From: Brevibacillus parabrevis
Lineage (GTDB): Bacteria > Bacillota > Bacilli > Brevibacillales > Brevibacillaceae
Assembly: GCF_003710905.1 (NCBI RefSeq)
Contig: NZ_RHHV01000005.1
Span: 1 to 64,000 of the forward strand
Direction: 5' to 3'
DNA length: 64,000 nucleotides
Under the pieces are notes generated by a model. It had not been told where the DNA came from, searched no databases, and was given only the letters and a program-made list of their open reading frames with translations. The translations under genes and the position numbers were made by a program. Below are positions 35,625-45,037 of the stretch, one piece after another. Numbering within the stretch: position 1 is the first letter of the stretch; the number at the start of each line of letters is the position of its first letter.

Positions 35625-36263
35625 TTACACCCGCTGCTCACGGTAAATGCCTTGCTCGTAAATGTACGCGAGGCACGCATCTGGCAGCAGGAAGCTCGGG
35701 TCGCCGCCTTTGCGGATTTCATCGCGGATGTAAGTCGAGCTGATGCCCATGTTGATGCCTTTGCTCATGATCAGAAAATGCTCGTCGTGGTTGCGCAGAA
35801 GCGCGTCTTCGGCAATCAGGTCGGCGGTCGGGTACCCTTCCCGCGACATGACGATGAACTGAAACTGCGAGACCAGCTTTTCGGCATTGCCCCAGTTCGA
35901 CAGCCCTACCAGCAGGTCCGAGCCCATGATGAAAAACAGCTCGTCGTTCGGATATTTCTTTTGCAGATGGACCATCGTGTCGTACGTGTATGTTTCGCCA
36001 GGCAGGGCATCCATCTCCACCGTGGAAATTTCAAACAGCGGCTGCCCGAATTGGTTCGTCTTATGCTCGCAGGTGGCCAGCGCCAACTTCAACATGTGCA
36101 GGCGATGGACATCCTCCGTCTGCATTTTTTTGTCATGGCGTTTGGAGGAGCAAGGGACAAAAATGACTTTGTCCAGACGTCTTCTGTGCGCGACAGTAGC
36201 TGCCGTAAACAGATGGCTGTAAGTAATCGGATCAAAGCTGCTTCCGTATATGCCGATTCGCAT
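35625..36263 (-). CDS. nadD: Nicotinate-nucleotide adenylyltransferase (NadD-like)
   Basis: A 212-residue nucleotidyltransferase. It has the motif GSSFDPITYSH (variant of GxFDPxHxGH) and the C-terminal ISSTYIRDEIRKG. It should join ATP with nicotinate mononucleotide to give deamido-NAD. It is last in a leftward group of nicotinamidase and NrtR-like regulator genes, which supports a role in NAD synthesis. It could be the second NadD copy of the genome, since another is usually found next to obg/yqeK. Confidence 0.85.
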   Translation of the reverse strand: MRIGIYGSSFDPITYSHLFTAATVAHRRRLDKVIFVPCSSKRHDKKMQTEDVHRLHMLKLALATCEHKTNQFGQPLFEISTVEMDALPGETYTYDTMVHLQKKYPNDELFFIMGSDLLVGLSNWGNAEKLVSQFQFIVMSREGYPTADLIAEDALLRNHDEHFLIMSKGINMGISSTYIRDEIRKGGDPSFLLPDACLAYIYEQGIYREQRV

Positions 36264-36309
36264 GATCGTAACCTCCCGTGTGCATCTGGGTGTCCATGCC
36301 TGCCAGATG

Positions 36310-36855
36310 TTATTTTTTCACAACGGCCATGCCCAGTTGATGTTGAAAATGTCCCAAAGCCCACTCGTGTCCTACCGGATTGAAGCTGGCGACGGCGTCC
36401 TCGTGAATGACGACGCGAAAACCGTGGTAGAAACCTTCGATTGCCGTGTGCAAGACACAAATGTCGGTACAGACGCCAACCAGATGAATTTCGCTAATGC
36501 CCCGCGCCCGCAGCTGCAAGGCCAGATCAGTGCCCTGGAAGGCGCTGTAGCGCGTTTTGTCCATCCAGTAGATGGTGTCCTCAAATTCCTCGTAGATGCC
36601 TTGAATGCTCCCGTACAAGTTCCTGCCGGACGTGCCGATGATGTTGTGCGGCGGATACAGCCCGGTTTCCGGATGGTACGGGTCCTGCTCTTTGTGAGCG
36701 TCCACCGCCATCACGACAAAATCACCTTCTGCGAGAAAATCGCGGATCAATTCGCCGATGCGTCCTTCAATAGCTTGCCCTGGTTCTTTGCAGGTCAGGG
36801 CACCGTCTGGCGCGACAAAGTCGTTGGTATAGTCGATCACAATCAAGGATTTCAT
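36310..36855 (-). CDS. pncA: Nicotinamidase (isochorismatase family)
   Basis: A 181-residue cysteine hydrolase. The catalytic triad D8, K100 and C133 (GVCTDICV) is present, as are metal ligands D52, H54 and H70, which point to nicotinamidase rather than other family members. It would turn nicotinamide into nicotinate for NAD salvage. It lies between nadD and the NrtR-like gene in one direction with short gaps. Confidence 0.85.
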   Translation of the reverse strand: MKSLIVIDYTNDFVAPDGALTCKEPGQAIEGRIGELIRDFLAEGDFVVMAVDAHKEQDPYHPETGLYPPHNIIGTSGRNLYGSIQGIYEEFEDTIYWMDKTRYSAFQGTDLALQLRARGISEIHLVGVCTDICVLHTAIEGFYHGFRVVIHEDAVASFNPVGHEWALGHFQHQLGMAVVKK

Positions 36856-36891
36856 GGCAAAAACCTCCTGAAGTGAATGTGGGTAAGCCTG

Positions 36892-37680
36892 TCAGTAAAT
36901 CATGGCAGTCGGGATGAAGTCGGAAAAGCGGTACAGCTTGGCGGGAGAGTTGGAATACTCGGTCGAGTAAACAGGCTGGCCCGAATCATCTACTGCTGCT
37001 TCCAGAATGCCTTGCCGTCTCGTAGTGGCGAGCAGGCGGCGTTCAAAATTGCCCCGATCGTTCACTTTGAAGCTGGGCACGACTGTTTCGATGACCTGCA
37101 ACAGCTCGCTCAGCGTAAACCGCTCAGGCAGGAACGCTTTGGCGATGTTCGTTTGCAGCATTTTTTCCCGCACGCGCTGCAAAGCGTCCGTCAAAATCTC
37201 GCGGTGATCGAATGCTAGGTTGAGAGCGAAAGCTTCTTCGATGGGAAATAATTGCGCATCGGAAGCGTCGTCGGCAGCCTGCGCATGTTTGAGCAAATCT
37301 TCGTGAACGAGGGAAACGTACGCGACGCTCGGAATCCAGCCGCGCGGGTCGCGACCTGGCTTGTAGTATGTTTTCAACTGCTCAATGTGGACGTCGCGGT
37401 CGATGTTCGTCTCTTCCTTCAACTCGCGGTAGGCGCACTCATCCAGCGTCTCGCTTTCCTTGGAAAAGCCGCCGGGCAAAGCCCACTGCTCCCCGTAGGT
37501 GTCGCTTTTGCGCTTGATCAAAAGAACAGCCAGCTGCTTGTGCGGCAACGATTTGGTTTTGGTTGCACGCGGAACGGACAGGATGGTAAAGAGACAAATA
37601 TCGGTCGGAAGCCCGTCTGGCGAGCGATGCTTCTTGGTGCGAAAAAAGAGGCGTTTGGCTGACAGGCGATGCATGCTCAC
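36892..37680 (-). CDS. NrtR-like Nudix regulator of NAD metabolism
   Basis: A 262-residue protein. A Nudix domain (GGFSKESETLDECAYRELKEET box) is followed by a C-terminal winged helix (FTLSELLQVIETVVPSFKVNDRGNFERRL). This is the layout of NrtR, which represses NAD genes and is released by ADP-ribose. The Nudix box has Thr in place of the final Gly, so catalysis is uncertain. It starts with GTG at 37680 behind AAAGG. It is the first gene of the NAD module. Confidence 0.82.
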   Translation of the reverse strand: MSMHRLSAKRLFFRTKKHRSPDGLPTDICLFTILSVPRATKTKSLPHKQLAVLLIKRKSDTYGEQWALPGGFSKESETLDECAYRELKEETNIDRDVHIEQLKTYYKPGRDPRGWIPSVAYVSLVHEDLLKHAQAADDASDAQLFPIEEAFALNLAFDHREILTDALQRVREKMLQTNIAKAFLPERFTLSELLQVIETVVPSFKVNDRGNFERRLLATTRRQGILEAAVDDSGQPVYSTEYSNSPAKLYRFSDFIPTAMIY

Positions 37681-37724
37681 GATCGCATCCTTTCTGTAAT
37701 GTGCTGGTTGATCCTGTTATGTTT

Positions 37725-37753
37725 ATATTATAATGTTGTTTTAACAATGTCAA
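37725..37753 (-). promoter_or_regulatory. Promoter of the NAD module with inner palindrome
   Basis: On the minus strand a perfect TTGACA (37748-37753) and TAATAT (37725-37730) are 17 bp apart. The spacer holds TTGTT-N2-AACAA (37736-37747), a good candidate operator for the NrtR-like regulator. Confidence 0.65.
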
Positions 37754-37803
37754 TATGACAATATAATATTTTTCCAATAACTGACGCTGGAACGAACGAA
37801 CGC

Positions 37804-37836
37804 AAAAAACGCCTGAGCTGCTCATGCTCAGGCGCT
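37804..37836 (-). terminator. Terminator of ppk
   Basis: CGCCTGAGC and GCTCAGGCG arms are followed by TTTTTT on the minus strand. Confidence 0.85.
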
Positions 37837-37840
37837 TCGT

Positions 37841-39991
37841 TTATGAAAAAGGCGAGACGGTTTCCAACGGGGCGGTAATCGGTTTGAGTCGCTGTTGAAG
37901 CGACGGAGCGGACTGGCACGGCTGGCTGGACTGAACAGCTTCTTCCCAGAAAAATAGCTGGCTGTTCAGAGGCGAGAGGTTTTTTGGCTGCACGCGCACA
38001 TACGTGCCGTCTGGCATGAGCACGTTGGCCTTGGCGTCATCCTGCAACATCGTAGCCAGGACGTGCATGATCCGCTCCTTCAGATCACGCTGCACCACGG
38101 GAAACAAAATCTCGACGCGGGCGATCATATTGCGAGTCATCCAGTCCGCGCTGGACAGGAACACTTTTGGATCGCCGCCATTGCAAAAGGCGTAAATGCG
38201 ACTATGCTCCAAATATCTGCCGACGATGCTCGTGACCCGGATGTTTTCGCTGACGCCGGAAATGCCTGGACGCAGGCAGCAAATGCCGCGGACGATCAGA
38301 TTGATTTTCACCCCGGCGCACGAGGCGCGGTACAGCGCTTCGATGATTTCCTTGTCGGTCAAAGCATTCATCTTGGCGGTGATGTAAGCAGGCTTGTCCG
38401 CCAGGCAATTTTGAATTTCGCCTTCGATCAGATCGAGGAACGCTTCGCGCAATCCGACGGGAGCGGTGGCGATTTCCTCCCATTTTGGCGGGTGGGAATA
38501 GCCGGACAGATGGTTGAAAAAGTGGGTGGCATCTGCCCCGACCTGTTCACGCGAAGTAAACATGCCCATGTCTGTGTACACGCCTGCGGTTTTGTCGTTG
38601 TAATTGCCCGTGCCAAGGTGCACATATCGGCGCAGGCCATCGCCCTCGGAGCGGACGACCAGCGTGATTTTGCTGTGAGTCTTTAGCCCTGCCAATCCGT
38701 AGATGACGTGGCATCCGGCGTTCTCCAGTTTTTTGGCCCAGACGATGTTGTTCTCCTCGTCGAAACGCGCTTTCAGCTCCAGCAGGACAGTGACTTGCTT
38801 GCCGTTGTCCGCAGCTTGGAGGAGAGCATTGACGATCGGGGAATCGCCGCTGACCCGGTACAGCGTCTGCTTGATTGCGAGCACCTTGGGGTCGTTCGCG
38901 GCCTGTTGGACAAATCGGATGACCGGCTCAAAAGATTCGTAAGGATGGTGCAGCAGCACGTCCCTTTTTTGGATGACCGCAAACAAATCCTCGTCCTGCT
39001 TCGCCAAATCAAGCGGCTGCTGCGGATCGAGCGGTTCAAAGCGCAAATGGTCGTAGCCTGCCAGCGCATGGAAGCGGAAGAAAAACGCAGGATCGAGCGG
39101 ACCATCGAGGCAGTACACTTCTTTGTCAGTGAGATCGAGCCAGTCTTGCAGAGTGGCTTGCAAGTATGCGCTCATGGACGAAGAGACGGCCAGGCAGGAA
39201 GGCTCGCCCATCTTGCGTTTTTTCAGCGTTTGTTCGATCGCTTCCAGCAAGTCATCGGCTTCGTCCTCGTCAAAAGTCAAGTCGGCGTTGCGCGTGATGC
39301 GAAACGGACTGACCTCGACGATGTTGTAGCCGTGGAACAGGCTGTCCATATGCTCCGCGATGACGTCTTCCAACAAGATAAAATGATCCTCGCCATCGAG
39401 GGAAGGCAGCTCCAGAAAACGCGGCAAGACAGACGGCACCTGCACAACAGCAAACAGCGGGCCTTCGCTTTCTTCCTCTGTGTCTTCCAGCAAGACAGCC
39501 AGATTCAAACTTTTGTTCAACAGCATGGGAAACGGATGGCTGGCATCTACGGCCATCGGAGTCAGCACCGGATACAGGTGATGATGGAAAAAGGCGCGCA
39601 CGAATACGGCTTGCTCTTCGCTCAGCTGATTTGCCTGCAAAAAGCGGATTCCCGCCTTGTTCAGCTCCGGCGTAATCTGGTGTTTGAGGATCGAGTACAT
39701 CCGCTCCATCACCAGATGAGTGCGATCCCACACAGCGAACAGCTGCTCGTTTGCCGTCATCCCGGATTTGTTGTCCGGCTTGGTGAAGCCGGCTTTGACC
39801 TGGTCCTTTAGACCTGCCACCCTGACCATGAAAAATTCGTCAAAATTGCTGCTGGCAATCGCGATGAACTTGAGCCGCTCCAAAAGCGGATTGTCTGGAT
39901 TGGAAGCTTCAAAAAGCACGCGCTCGTTGAAAGCGATCCAGCTTAATTCCCGGTTGATATAATAATCTGGAATACTAAAATCCTTCATCAT
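37841..39991 (-). CDS. ppk: Polyphosphate kinase 1
   Basis: A PPK1 of about 716 residues that makes inorganic polyphosphate from ATP. It opens with the typical YYINRELSWIAFNERVL and SSNFDEFFMVRVAG. The C-terminal half has the two PLD-like histidine segments (KTHSKITLVVR and EHSRIYAFCNGG) with ADWMTRN. The ATG at 39991 is preferred over one 45 bp upstream because AAAAGG lies before it. The exopolyphosphatase gene lies upstream in the same direction, a common pairing. Confidence 0.95.
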   Translation of the reverse strand: MMKDFSIPDYYINRELSWIAFNERVLFEASNPDNPLLERLKFIAIASSNFDEFFMVRVAGLKDQVKAGFTKPDNKSGMTANEQLFAVWDRTHLVMERMYSILKHQITPELNKAGIRFLQANQLSEEQAVFVRAFFHHHLYPVLTPMAVDASHPFPMLLNKSLNLAVLLEDTEEESEGPLFAVVQVPSVLPRFLELPSLDGEDHFILLEDVIAEHMDSLFHGYNIVEVSPFRITRNADLTFDEDEADDLLEAIEQTLKKRKMGEPSCLAVSSSMSAYLQATLQDWLDLTDKEVYCLDGPLDPAFFFRFHALAGYDHLRFEPLDPQQPLDLAKQDEDLFAVIQKRDVLLHHPYESFEPVIRFVQQAANDPKVLAIKQTLYRVSGDSPIVNALLQAADNGKQVTVLLELKARFDEENNIVWAKKLENAGCHVIYGLAGLKTHSKITLVVRSEGDGLRRYVHLGTGNYNDKTAGVYTDMGMFTSREQVGADATHFFNHLSGYSHPPKWEEIATAPVGLREAFLDLIEGEIQNCLADKPAYITAKMNALTDKEIIEALYRASCAGVKINLIVRGICCLRPGISGVSENIRVTSIVGRYLEHSRIYAFCNGGDPKVFLSSADWMTRNMIARVEILFPVVQRDLKERIMHVLATMLQDDAKANVLMPDGTYVRVQPKNLSPLNSQLFFWEEAVQSSQPCQSAPSLQQRLKPITAPLETVSPFS

Positions 39992-40085
39992 GAACCAACC
40001 TTTTTCGCATAGTAAAAGATAGATCATAACTGGCAAGGAATAGTATAGCAGTCTACTGTTAAGCGATTGTTAAGTTTTGTCGGGG

Positions 40086-41606
40086 CTACGCGTCCACGAC
40101 GACTTTCAGCGGGATTTTCCAAGCTTTCGAGAGCTTGGACAGCGGCTCATCGAGCAAGGAATACTCGAGCAAATCCGGCTGTTTTCCCGTGCAGGACAAA
40201 ACGAACTCGCCGCCTGTTGAAGCAAGGCGGACGGCGCTGATCGCCTGGGTCATCGAGCGATCCAGCACTCTGGAAAAAAGCAGCAAATGGCCCAGCTTCT
40301 CTACGAGACTTTTGTCCTGCTTGCCGAGCAAATCCGGGTGACGGGCAATCTGGCTCTGCGCCAGCTTGTTTGTTTTATAGGACGCAATCATGGCGAGCAG
40401 CAGCCGTTCCCGATGGGTATAGCCTGCCATCAGCACGTTGGACAGCAGGTAGAAAGTATGCTCGGAAGCTTCGTAGACGTTGATCGTGCGTCCGGTGTCA
40501 TGCAGGAGGGCGGCGTTTTCCAAAAGCTGCCGCTCGAATCCGCCGAACGAATGGAGCGCATGCTGTTGCAACTGGTCAAACAGCGACAAGGCCAGGTCGC
40601 GCACATGGCGCGAATGCGGCTGGTCAACCTGGTAGCGGTTCATGAACTGCAAGGCGCTGCGCTCCCGGACGATGGCGGTCGAGGCAGGCGGCTGTTCACC
40701 CCAGACGGTTTCGTACAACACCCCGTCACGCAGCCCTTTGTTGCTTACGAGCAGGCAATCACTTTGCGCGTAGTGAAGCAAGCTTTCAAAAGCCGCCATG
40801 CCCGCGAGAATGACATCGGCGCGGTCTTTGGATACGCCAGGGATTTGTCGGCGTTCTTCCAGCGGCAGCCTGCGCAGGGCGTTCAAAATGTTCGTTACCG
40901 CATCTGCCTGGATGGGGTAATGGTGCAGGCTGTCCATGCTGTAGTGAACCTGGCGCTGGTGAATTTTGCCCAGATTGCGCGCTGTGCCGCCGATGGCGAT
41001 GACGGGACATTGGCGGTTGGCAAGCCAGGGACAAGTGGCAAGCGAATCGGCCAAAAAGGTGCGCAGCTGCGCAAATTCTTCCTCACTCGGAACCTCTTCG
41101 CGGAAAAATTGACTGGTCAATGTCACGATGCCGAATGGAAAGCTGTGGCTTTCGATCAGCTGGCGGTCGCGGAAGTAAGTAACCTCTGTGCTGCCGCCGC
41201 CGATGTCGATGGTGATTCCTTCGTCCACAGGCATGCTGTTCAAGACGGCGAGATAGCCGTATCGCGCCTCTTCCTTGCCGCTTAATACACGCATGGAAAT
41301 GCCGCTTTCCCGCTCGATTGCCGCTGTCAGCTCCCGGCCGTTTTCCGCCTGGCGAACTGCTGCGGTGGCAACTCCGATGGCTTGGGTGACTTTTCGCGCG
41401 TCCAGCAGTTTCTTGAACTGGCGCATCGCTGTCAACGTTTTGGCAACGCCTTCCTCGTCCAGTCTGCCCGCACGCAGGTGGTTGCTCAATCGCAAGCTGT
41501 ATTTGATATTGTCTATCTCTGCTACCATTCCCGAATCGTCTTGCTCGTAAATGACCAATCTGGCTGTATTGGAGCCGAGATCGATGACGCCGATGCTTTT
41601 TTTCAT
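40086..41606 (-). CDS. ppx: Exopolyphosphatase / Ppx-GppA phosphatase
   Basis: About 506 residues. It has the N-terminal ASKHA fold (GVIDLGSNTARLVIYE; IDIGGGSTEVTYF) and a C-terminal HD-like helical domain. It releases phosphate from polyphosphate or cleaves pppGpp. The ATG at 41606 is chosen for the GGGGA ribosome site. With ppk it forms a polyphosphate unit that may share one message. Confidence 0.93.
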   Translation of the reverse strand: MKKSIGVIDLGSNTARLVIYEQDDSGMVAEIDNIKYSLRLSNHLRAGRLDEEGVAKTLTAMRQFKKLLDARKVTQAIGVATAAVRQAENGRELTAAIERESGISMRVLSGKEEARYGYLAVLNSMPVDEGITIDIGGGSTEVTYFRDRQLIESHSFPFGIVTLTSQFFREEVPSEEEFAQLRTFLADSLATCPWLANRQCPVIAIGGTARNLGKIHQRQVHYSMDSLHHYPIQADAVTNILNALRRLPLEERRQIPGVSKDRADVILAGMAAFESLLHYAQSDCLLVSNKGLRDGVLYETVWGEQPPASTAIVRERSALQFMNRYQVDQPHSRHVRDLALSLFDQLQQHALHSFGGFERQLLENAALLHDTGRTINVYEASEHTFYLLSNVLMAGYTHRERLLLAMIASYKTNKLAQSQIARHPDLLGKQDKSLVEKLGHLLLFSRVLDRSMTQAISAVRLASTGGEFVLSCTGKQPDLLEYSLLDEPLSKLSKAWKIPLKVVVDA

Positions 41607-41706
41607 GTGATTCCCCACTTACAATAGGCTTGGATTCTCGCCAAAATTTTCATGTTTGTTCTCATTATGCCATAGAAATCGGACTTTCCACCCATGAAGT
41701 TGTCAG

Positions 41707-41735
41707 TTGACAATAACGAAAAACCTTTTTATAAT
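41707..41735 (+). promoter_or_regulatory. Promoter of the alaR-alaT operon
   Basis: Perfect sigma-A boxes: TTGACA at 41707-41712, 17 bp, TATAAT at 41730-41735. Transcription should start near 41742, at the beginning of the T-box leader. Confidence 0.85.
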
Positions 41736-41741
41736 CTGAGA

Positions 41742-42057
41742 CATTCAAGCAAACAACGATACGCACACAAATACATGGCTGTGAAAAGGAAAGTAAAAAA
41801 GGGATTTGACGACCAGAGAGCTGCCTGATTGCTGGGAGGGCGGCCGCGAACTCTTTTTGAAAGCCACCTTGGAGCCCTGCTTTTGAACGGTTCAGTAGAA
41901 AGCAGCGTTTTCCCCGCGTTACGGGGCGCATGTCTTTTTGACAAGACTGCACGAGTTTGCCTTTTGCGAGAGAGGCAAAAAAGCTGAGTGGTACCGCGAT
42001 ACCTTCGCCTCAGCAACCCGATTCATGAAAGCATGGATCAGGTTGCTGGGGCTTTTT
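41742..42057 (+). ncRNA. T-box leader, predicted tRNA-Ala specific
   Basis: The T-box signature GAGTGGTACCGCG (41986-41998) is followed by a terminator (CAGCAACC with GGTTGCTG, then TTTTT, 42011-42057). Stem I shows AGTA at 41792-41795 and the AGAGAGC bulge region near 41816. The segment GAAAGCCACCTTGGAG places GCC (41863-41865) at the specifier position, an alanine codon. Uncharged tRNA-Ala would bind and allow read-through into alaR-alaT. The specifier choice is inferred from its place before A-CC. Confidence 0.88.
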
Positions 42058-42091
42058 GATTTTCGCCAAAAAGAGATAGGAGTGGTGGGGA

Positions 42092-42592
42092 ATGGATCGC
42101 TTGAAGCAAAGGGAGCTGTTGCACCTTTTGGAAGAGGATAGCCGCATGAGCGCCGAGCAAATCGGCAAAATGCTGGCAGAGCCTACGGAGGTAATCGAAC
42201 AGGCGATTGCCGAGCTGGAGGCAGAAAAGGTGATCGTGAAATATCCGGCGCTGGTCAACTGGGAGCGCGTGGAGGATCATCCTTACGTCAACGCCATGAT
42301 CGACGTCAAAGTGACGCCCAAGCGCGATGTCGGATTTGACGAGGTAGCCGAACGCATTTGCCGCTTCCCTGAAGTGAAGGCCGTCTACTTGATGTCTGGC
42401 GCCAGCTACGATTTGTCGATCATTTTGGAAGGCAAGACGATGAAAGAGGTCGCTACCTTCGTATCGCAAAAGCTGTCAACGCTCGATTCCGTCGTATCGA
42501 CAGCGACGCACTTTATTTTGAAACGCTACAAGCACGATGGCATTGAGCTGGAAGATCGTGACGAAGATCGCAGGATGGTGGTTACGCCGTGA
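42092..42592 (+). CDS. alaR: Lrp/AsnC-family regulator AlaR
   Basis: A 166-residue protein with an N-terminal winged helix (LLHLLEEDSRMSAEQIGKML) and a C-terminal RAM-type ligand domain. It overlaps the aminotransferase gene by four bases (GTGA). This pair matches alaR-alaT (yugG-yugH) of B. subtilis, where AlaR controls the alanine transaminase. The alanine T-box upstream supports this naming. Confidence 0.85.
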   Translation: MDRLKQRELLHLLEEDSRMSAEQIGKMLAEPTEVIEQAIAELEAEKVIVKYPALVNWERVEDHPYVNAMIDVKVTPKRDVGFDEVAERICRFPEVKAVYLMSGASYDLSIILEGKTMKEVATFVSQKLSTLDSVVSTATHFILKRYKHDGIELEDRDEDRRMVVTP

Positions 42593-43770
42593 GTACACAA
42601 TTGACAGTCAAAAAAAATCGCTTGTCGTCTACAGTCGCATCTTTGAAGCCATCGGGCATCCGCCGCTTTTTCGATCTGGCGGCATCGATGGAAGGGGTCA
42701 TCTCGCTCGGGGTTGGGGAGCCGGATTTCGTCACACCTTGGCGCATGCGCGAAGCTTCTATCTCCTCGCTGGAGCGCGGACACACTGCCTATACTTCCAA
42801 TGCGGGCATGCTCCCGCTGCGCGTCGAGATTCAAAAGTATTTGGAGGAGCGCTTTTCGGTCAGCTATCATCCGGAGACGGAGATTCTCGTAACCGTAGGA
42901 GCGAGCGAAGCGATTGATATCGCCTTGCGTGCCATTCTCGATCCGGGTGATGAAGTTCTGGTAGTAGAACCGTGCTACGTCTCCTACGAGCCTGTCATCC
43001 GGCTGGCTGGCGGCGTGCCGAAGTTTTTGAAAACGACGATGGAAAACCAGTTCAAGCTGACGCCGCAAGAGCTGGAAGCGAATATTTCGGAGCGCACGAA
43101 AGCGATCATCTTCTGCTACCCGAACAACCCGACAGGGGGCACGATGACAGCAGAGGAGTGGAAGACGCTTCTGCCGATTATTGAAAAGCACGACCTGCTG
43201 GTGATTTCCGACGAGATTTATGCAGAGCTGACGTACGGACGCATGCATGACAGCATCGCGGCTCTGCCGGGAATGAAAGAGCGGACGATCCTGATTTCCG
43301 GCTTTTCCAAAGCGTTTGCCATGACAGGCTGGCGGCTCGGCTACGTGTGTGCCACACCTGATCTGCTCGCGGGCATGCTGAAAATTCACCAGTACACGAT
43401 GCTGTGCGCGCCGACGATGGCCCAGATGGCTGCACTCGAAGCGTTGCGCCATGGCCGCGCCGATATGGAGCGAATGATCGAGAGCTACCGCCAGCGCCGC
43501 AATTACGTAGTCGATGGCTTCCGCCAGATCGGACTTACGTGCCATGAACCGGATGGAGCGTTTTACGCCTTCCCGTCTGTGACGGCAACAGGACTTAGCT
43601 CCGCCGAGTTTGCCGAAAAGCTGCTCATGGAGGAGAAAGTGGCAGTCGTGCCGGGAGACGTGTTTGGCGAGAGCGGACAAGGCCACATTCGCTGCTCGTA
43701 TGCGACGTCCATGGAGCAGTTGAAAAAGGCGCTGGATCGGATGGAGCGCCTGATGGGACGATTGCAGTAG
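42589..43770 (+). CDS. alaT: Alanine transaminase AlaT (class I/II PLP aminotransferase)
   Basis: A 393-residue aminotransferase. It shows NNPTGG, the PLP lysine motif SGFSKAFAMTGWRLGY and the C-terminal arginine region (GHIRCSYA). It starts with GTG, overlapping the alaR stop. By context it links alanine and pyruvate with glutamate. Related enzymes act on other amino acids, so specificity rests on the T-box and the alaR pairing. Confidence 0.88.
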   Translation: MSTQLTVKKNRLSSTVASLKPSGIRRFFDLAASMEGVISLGVGEPDFVTPWRMREASISSLERGHTAYTSNAGMLPLRVEIQKYLEERFSVSYHPETEILVTVGASEAIDIALRAILDPGDEVLVVEPCYVSYEPVIRLAGGVPKFLKTTMENQFKLTPQELEANISERTKAIIFCYPNNPTGGTMTAEEWKTLLPIIEKHDLLVISDEIYAELTYGRMHDSIAALPGMKERTILISGFSKAFAMTGWRLGYVCATPDLLAGMLKIHQYTMLCAPTMAQMAALEALRHGRADMERMIESYRQRRNYVVDGFRQIGLTCHEPDGAFYAFPSVTATGLSSAEFAEKLLMEEKVAVVPGDVFGESGQGHIRCSYATSMEQLKKALDRMERLMGRLQ

Positions 43771-43789
43771 GGCAGGCGAGGAAAACAGC

Positions 43790-43826
43790 AAAGAGGACAG
43801 TGCCAGTAGCGCTGTACTCTTTTTTT
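43790..43826 (+). terminator. Terminator of alaR-alaT
   Basis: AAAGAG-ACAG and CTGT-CTCTTT arms are followed by a T run. Confidence 0.8.
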
Positions 43827-43882
43827 ATGTTCGGCAGGAGCTTGCTGCTTGTGAGGCAGCAGCATTGCTTTTTCGGATAAGT

Positions 43883-44557
43883 TTATGACGACATGACGAT
43901 CGTGGCGACGAGCTGTGTGACAAGCGCAGCTACGATCATGGAAATACTGGAGACAGTGCCTGAGATCGGACTGATTTCAAACGCCTTGGACGTCCCTGCG
44001 CCGTGCGCACTTGTGCCCAGCAGGACACCGCGCGCGATATCATCGGAAATCCGCAAGTAAGCAATAATGTACGGCCCGATGATGGAACCGAGCACTCCGG
44101 TCATCAAGACGAGCACGGCGGTAATCGAAGGAACGCCCCCGATCATTTGCGATACGTTCATGGCGATTGGCGTCGTGATGGAACGCGGCAAAAGGCTGTA
44201 GAGCACTTGCTGATCGGTATGCAAAAGCAAAGCGAGCACAGCGGAGGAGATGACGGCCACCGCCGAGCCGGACACGACACTGATCATGATTTGTGCCGCG
44301 TGTTTCTTCAATAAAGGATAGTGCTTGTAGAGTGGCACAGCAAAGGCGATAGTCGCAGGCTGGAGCATGTACGCCAGCCATTTTCCCCCTTCGTTGTAAT
44401 CAGCGTAAGGGATTTGGGCGCACAGCAGCAGGACAACCAGCAGAAGCGGTGTGAACAAGATAGGCGAAAAGAGCATAATCGGTCTATAGCGATAAAGCCG
44501 TTTGGCCGTCAAATAAATGACGATAGTCAGCAAAAAGCCAATCAGTCCGGTCATCAT
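43883..44557 (-). CDS. cidB: CidB/LrgB-family membrane protein
   Basis: A 224-residue protein with about six membrane helices and the LrgB core (PRSITTPIAMNVSQMIGG; GTSAHGAGTSKAFE). With CidA it forms a holin-like or metabolite (pyruvate) channel pair. Its start overlaps the cidA stop by four bases. The divergent LysR gene is the likely regulator. Confidence 0.9.
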   Translation of the reverse strand: MMTGLIGFLLTIVIYLTAKRLYRYRPIMLFSPILFTPLLLVVLLLCAQIPYADYNEGGKWLAYMLQPATIAFAVPLYKHYPLLKKHAAQIMISVVSGSAVAVISSAVLALLLHTDQQVLYSLLPRSITTPIAMNVSQMIGGVPSITAVLVLMTGVLGSIIGPYIIAYLRISDDIARGVLLGTSAHGAGTSKAFEISPISGTVSSISMIVAALVTQLVATIVMSS

Positions 44558-44925
44558 GAGCGTGTATGCCCCTTCCGCTTCGAGATGCTTTGGGCGATCA
44601 AGCCGCTGCAGACCATGACGAACGCAGTGCCGATCACGATAATCAGAACAATTTGCAGCCCTTCATGCAGCATCAGGCTTTGGTACGAGACAATGCCGAC
44701 AGACGGCGGAATAAAAAACAACAGCAGCTCTGCCAAAAGCCATGCGGCTCCGGTTTCAATCCATTCCAGCCGCAAAATTTTGGCCTGGAGCAAGAAAAAC
44801 ACAACAAACATCCCCAGGATGCTGCCGGGGATTTTCCAGCCGAGCGCAGAAACAAGCAGGTTCATCAAAACAGACATGAGAATGAAAAATGCTACTTGCC
44901 CCGCGATGATAATCAGTCTTTTCAT
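44554..44925 (-). CDS. cidA: CidA/LrgA-family holin-like protein
   Basis: About 123 residues with four membrane helices (GWKIPGSILGMFVVFFLL; FFIPPSVGIVSY are family hallmarks). ATG 44925 has GAGAGG upstream; an upstream ATG would lengthen it by 15 residues without a ribosome site. It is the first gene of the cidAB operon. Confidence 0.88.
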   Translation of the reverse strand: MKRLIIIAGQVAFFILMSVLMNLLVSALGWKIPGSILGMFVVFFLLQAKILRLEWIETGAAWLLAELLLFFIPPSVGIVSYQSLMLHEGLQIVLIIVIGTAFVMVCSGLIAQSISKRKGHTRS

Positions 44926-45037
44926 GATGGTCCTCTCCCTTTGGGAAAAGTGTACATCAGCTTTTTTCATAGGTAAAATGCATATATAGAATGAGTAACA
45001 TTCATCTTATCTATAGAAGAAACGGAGCGAAGAGCGG

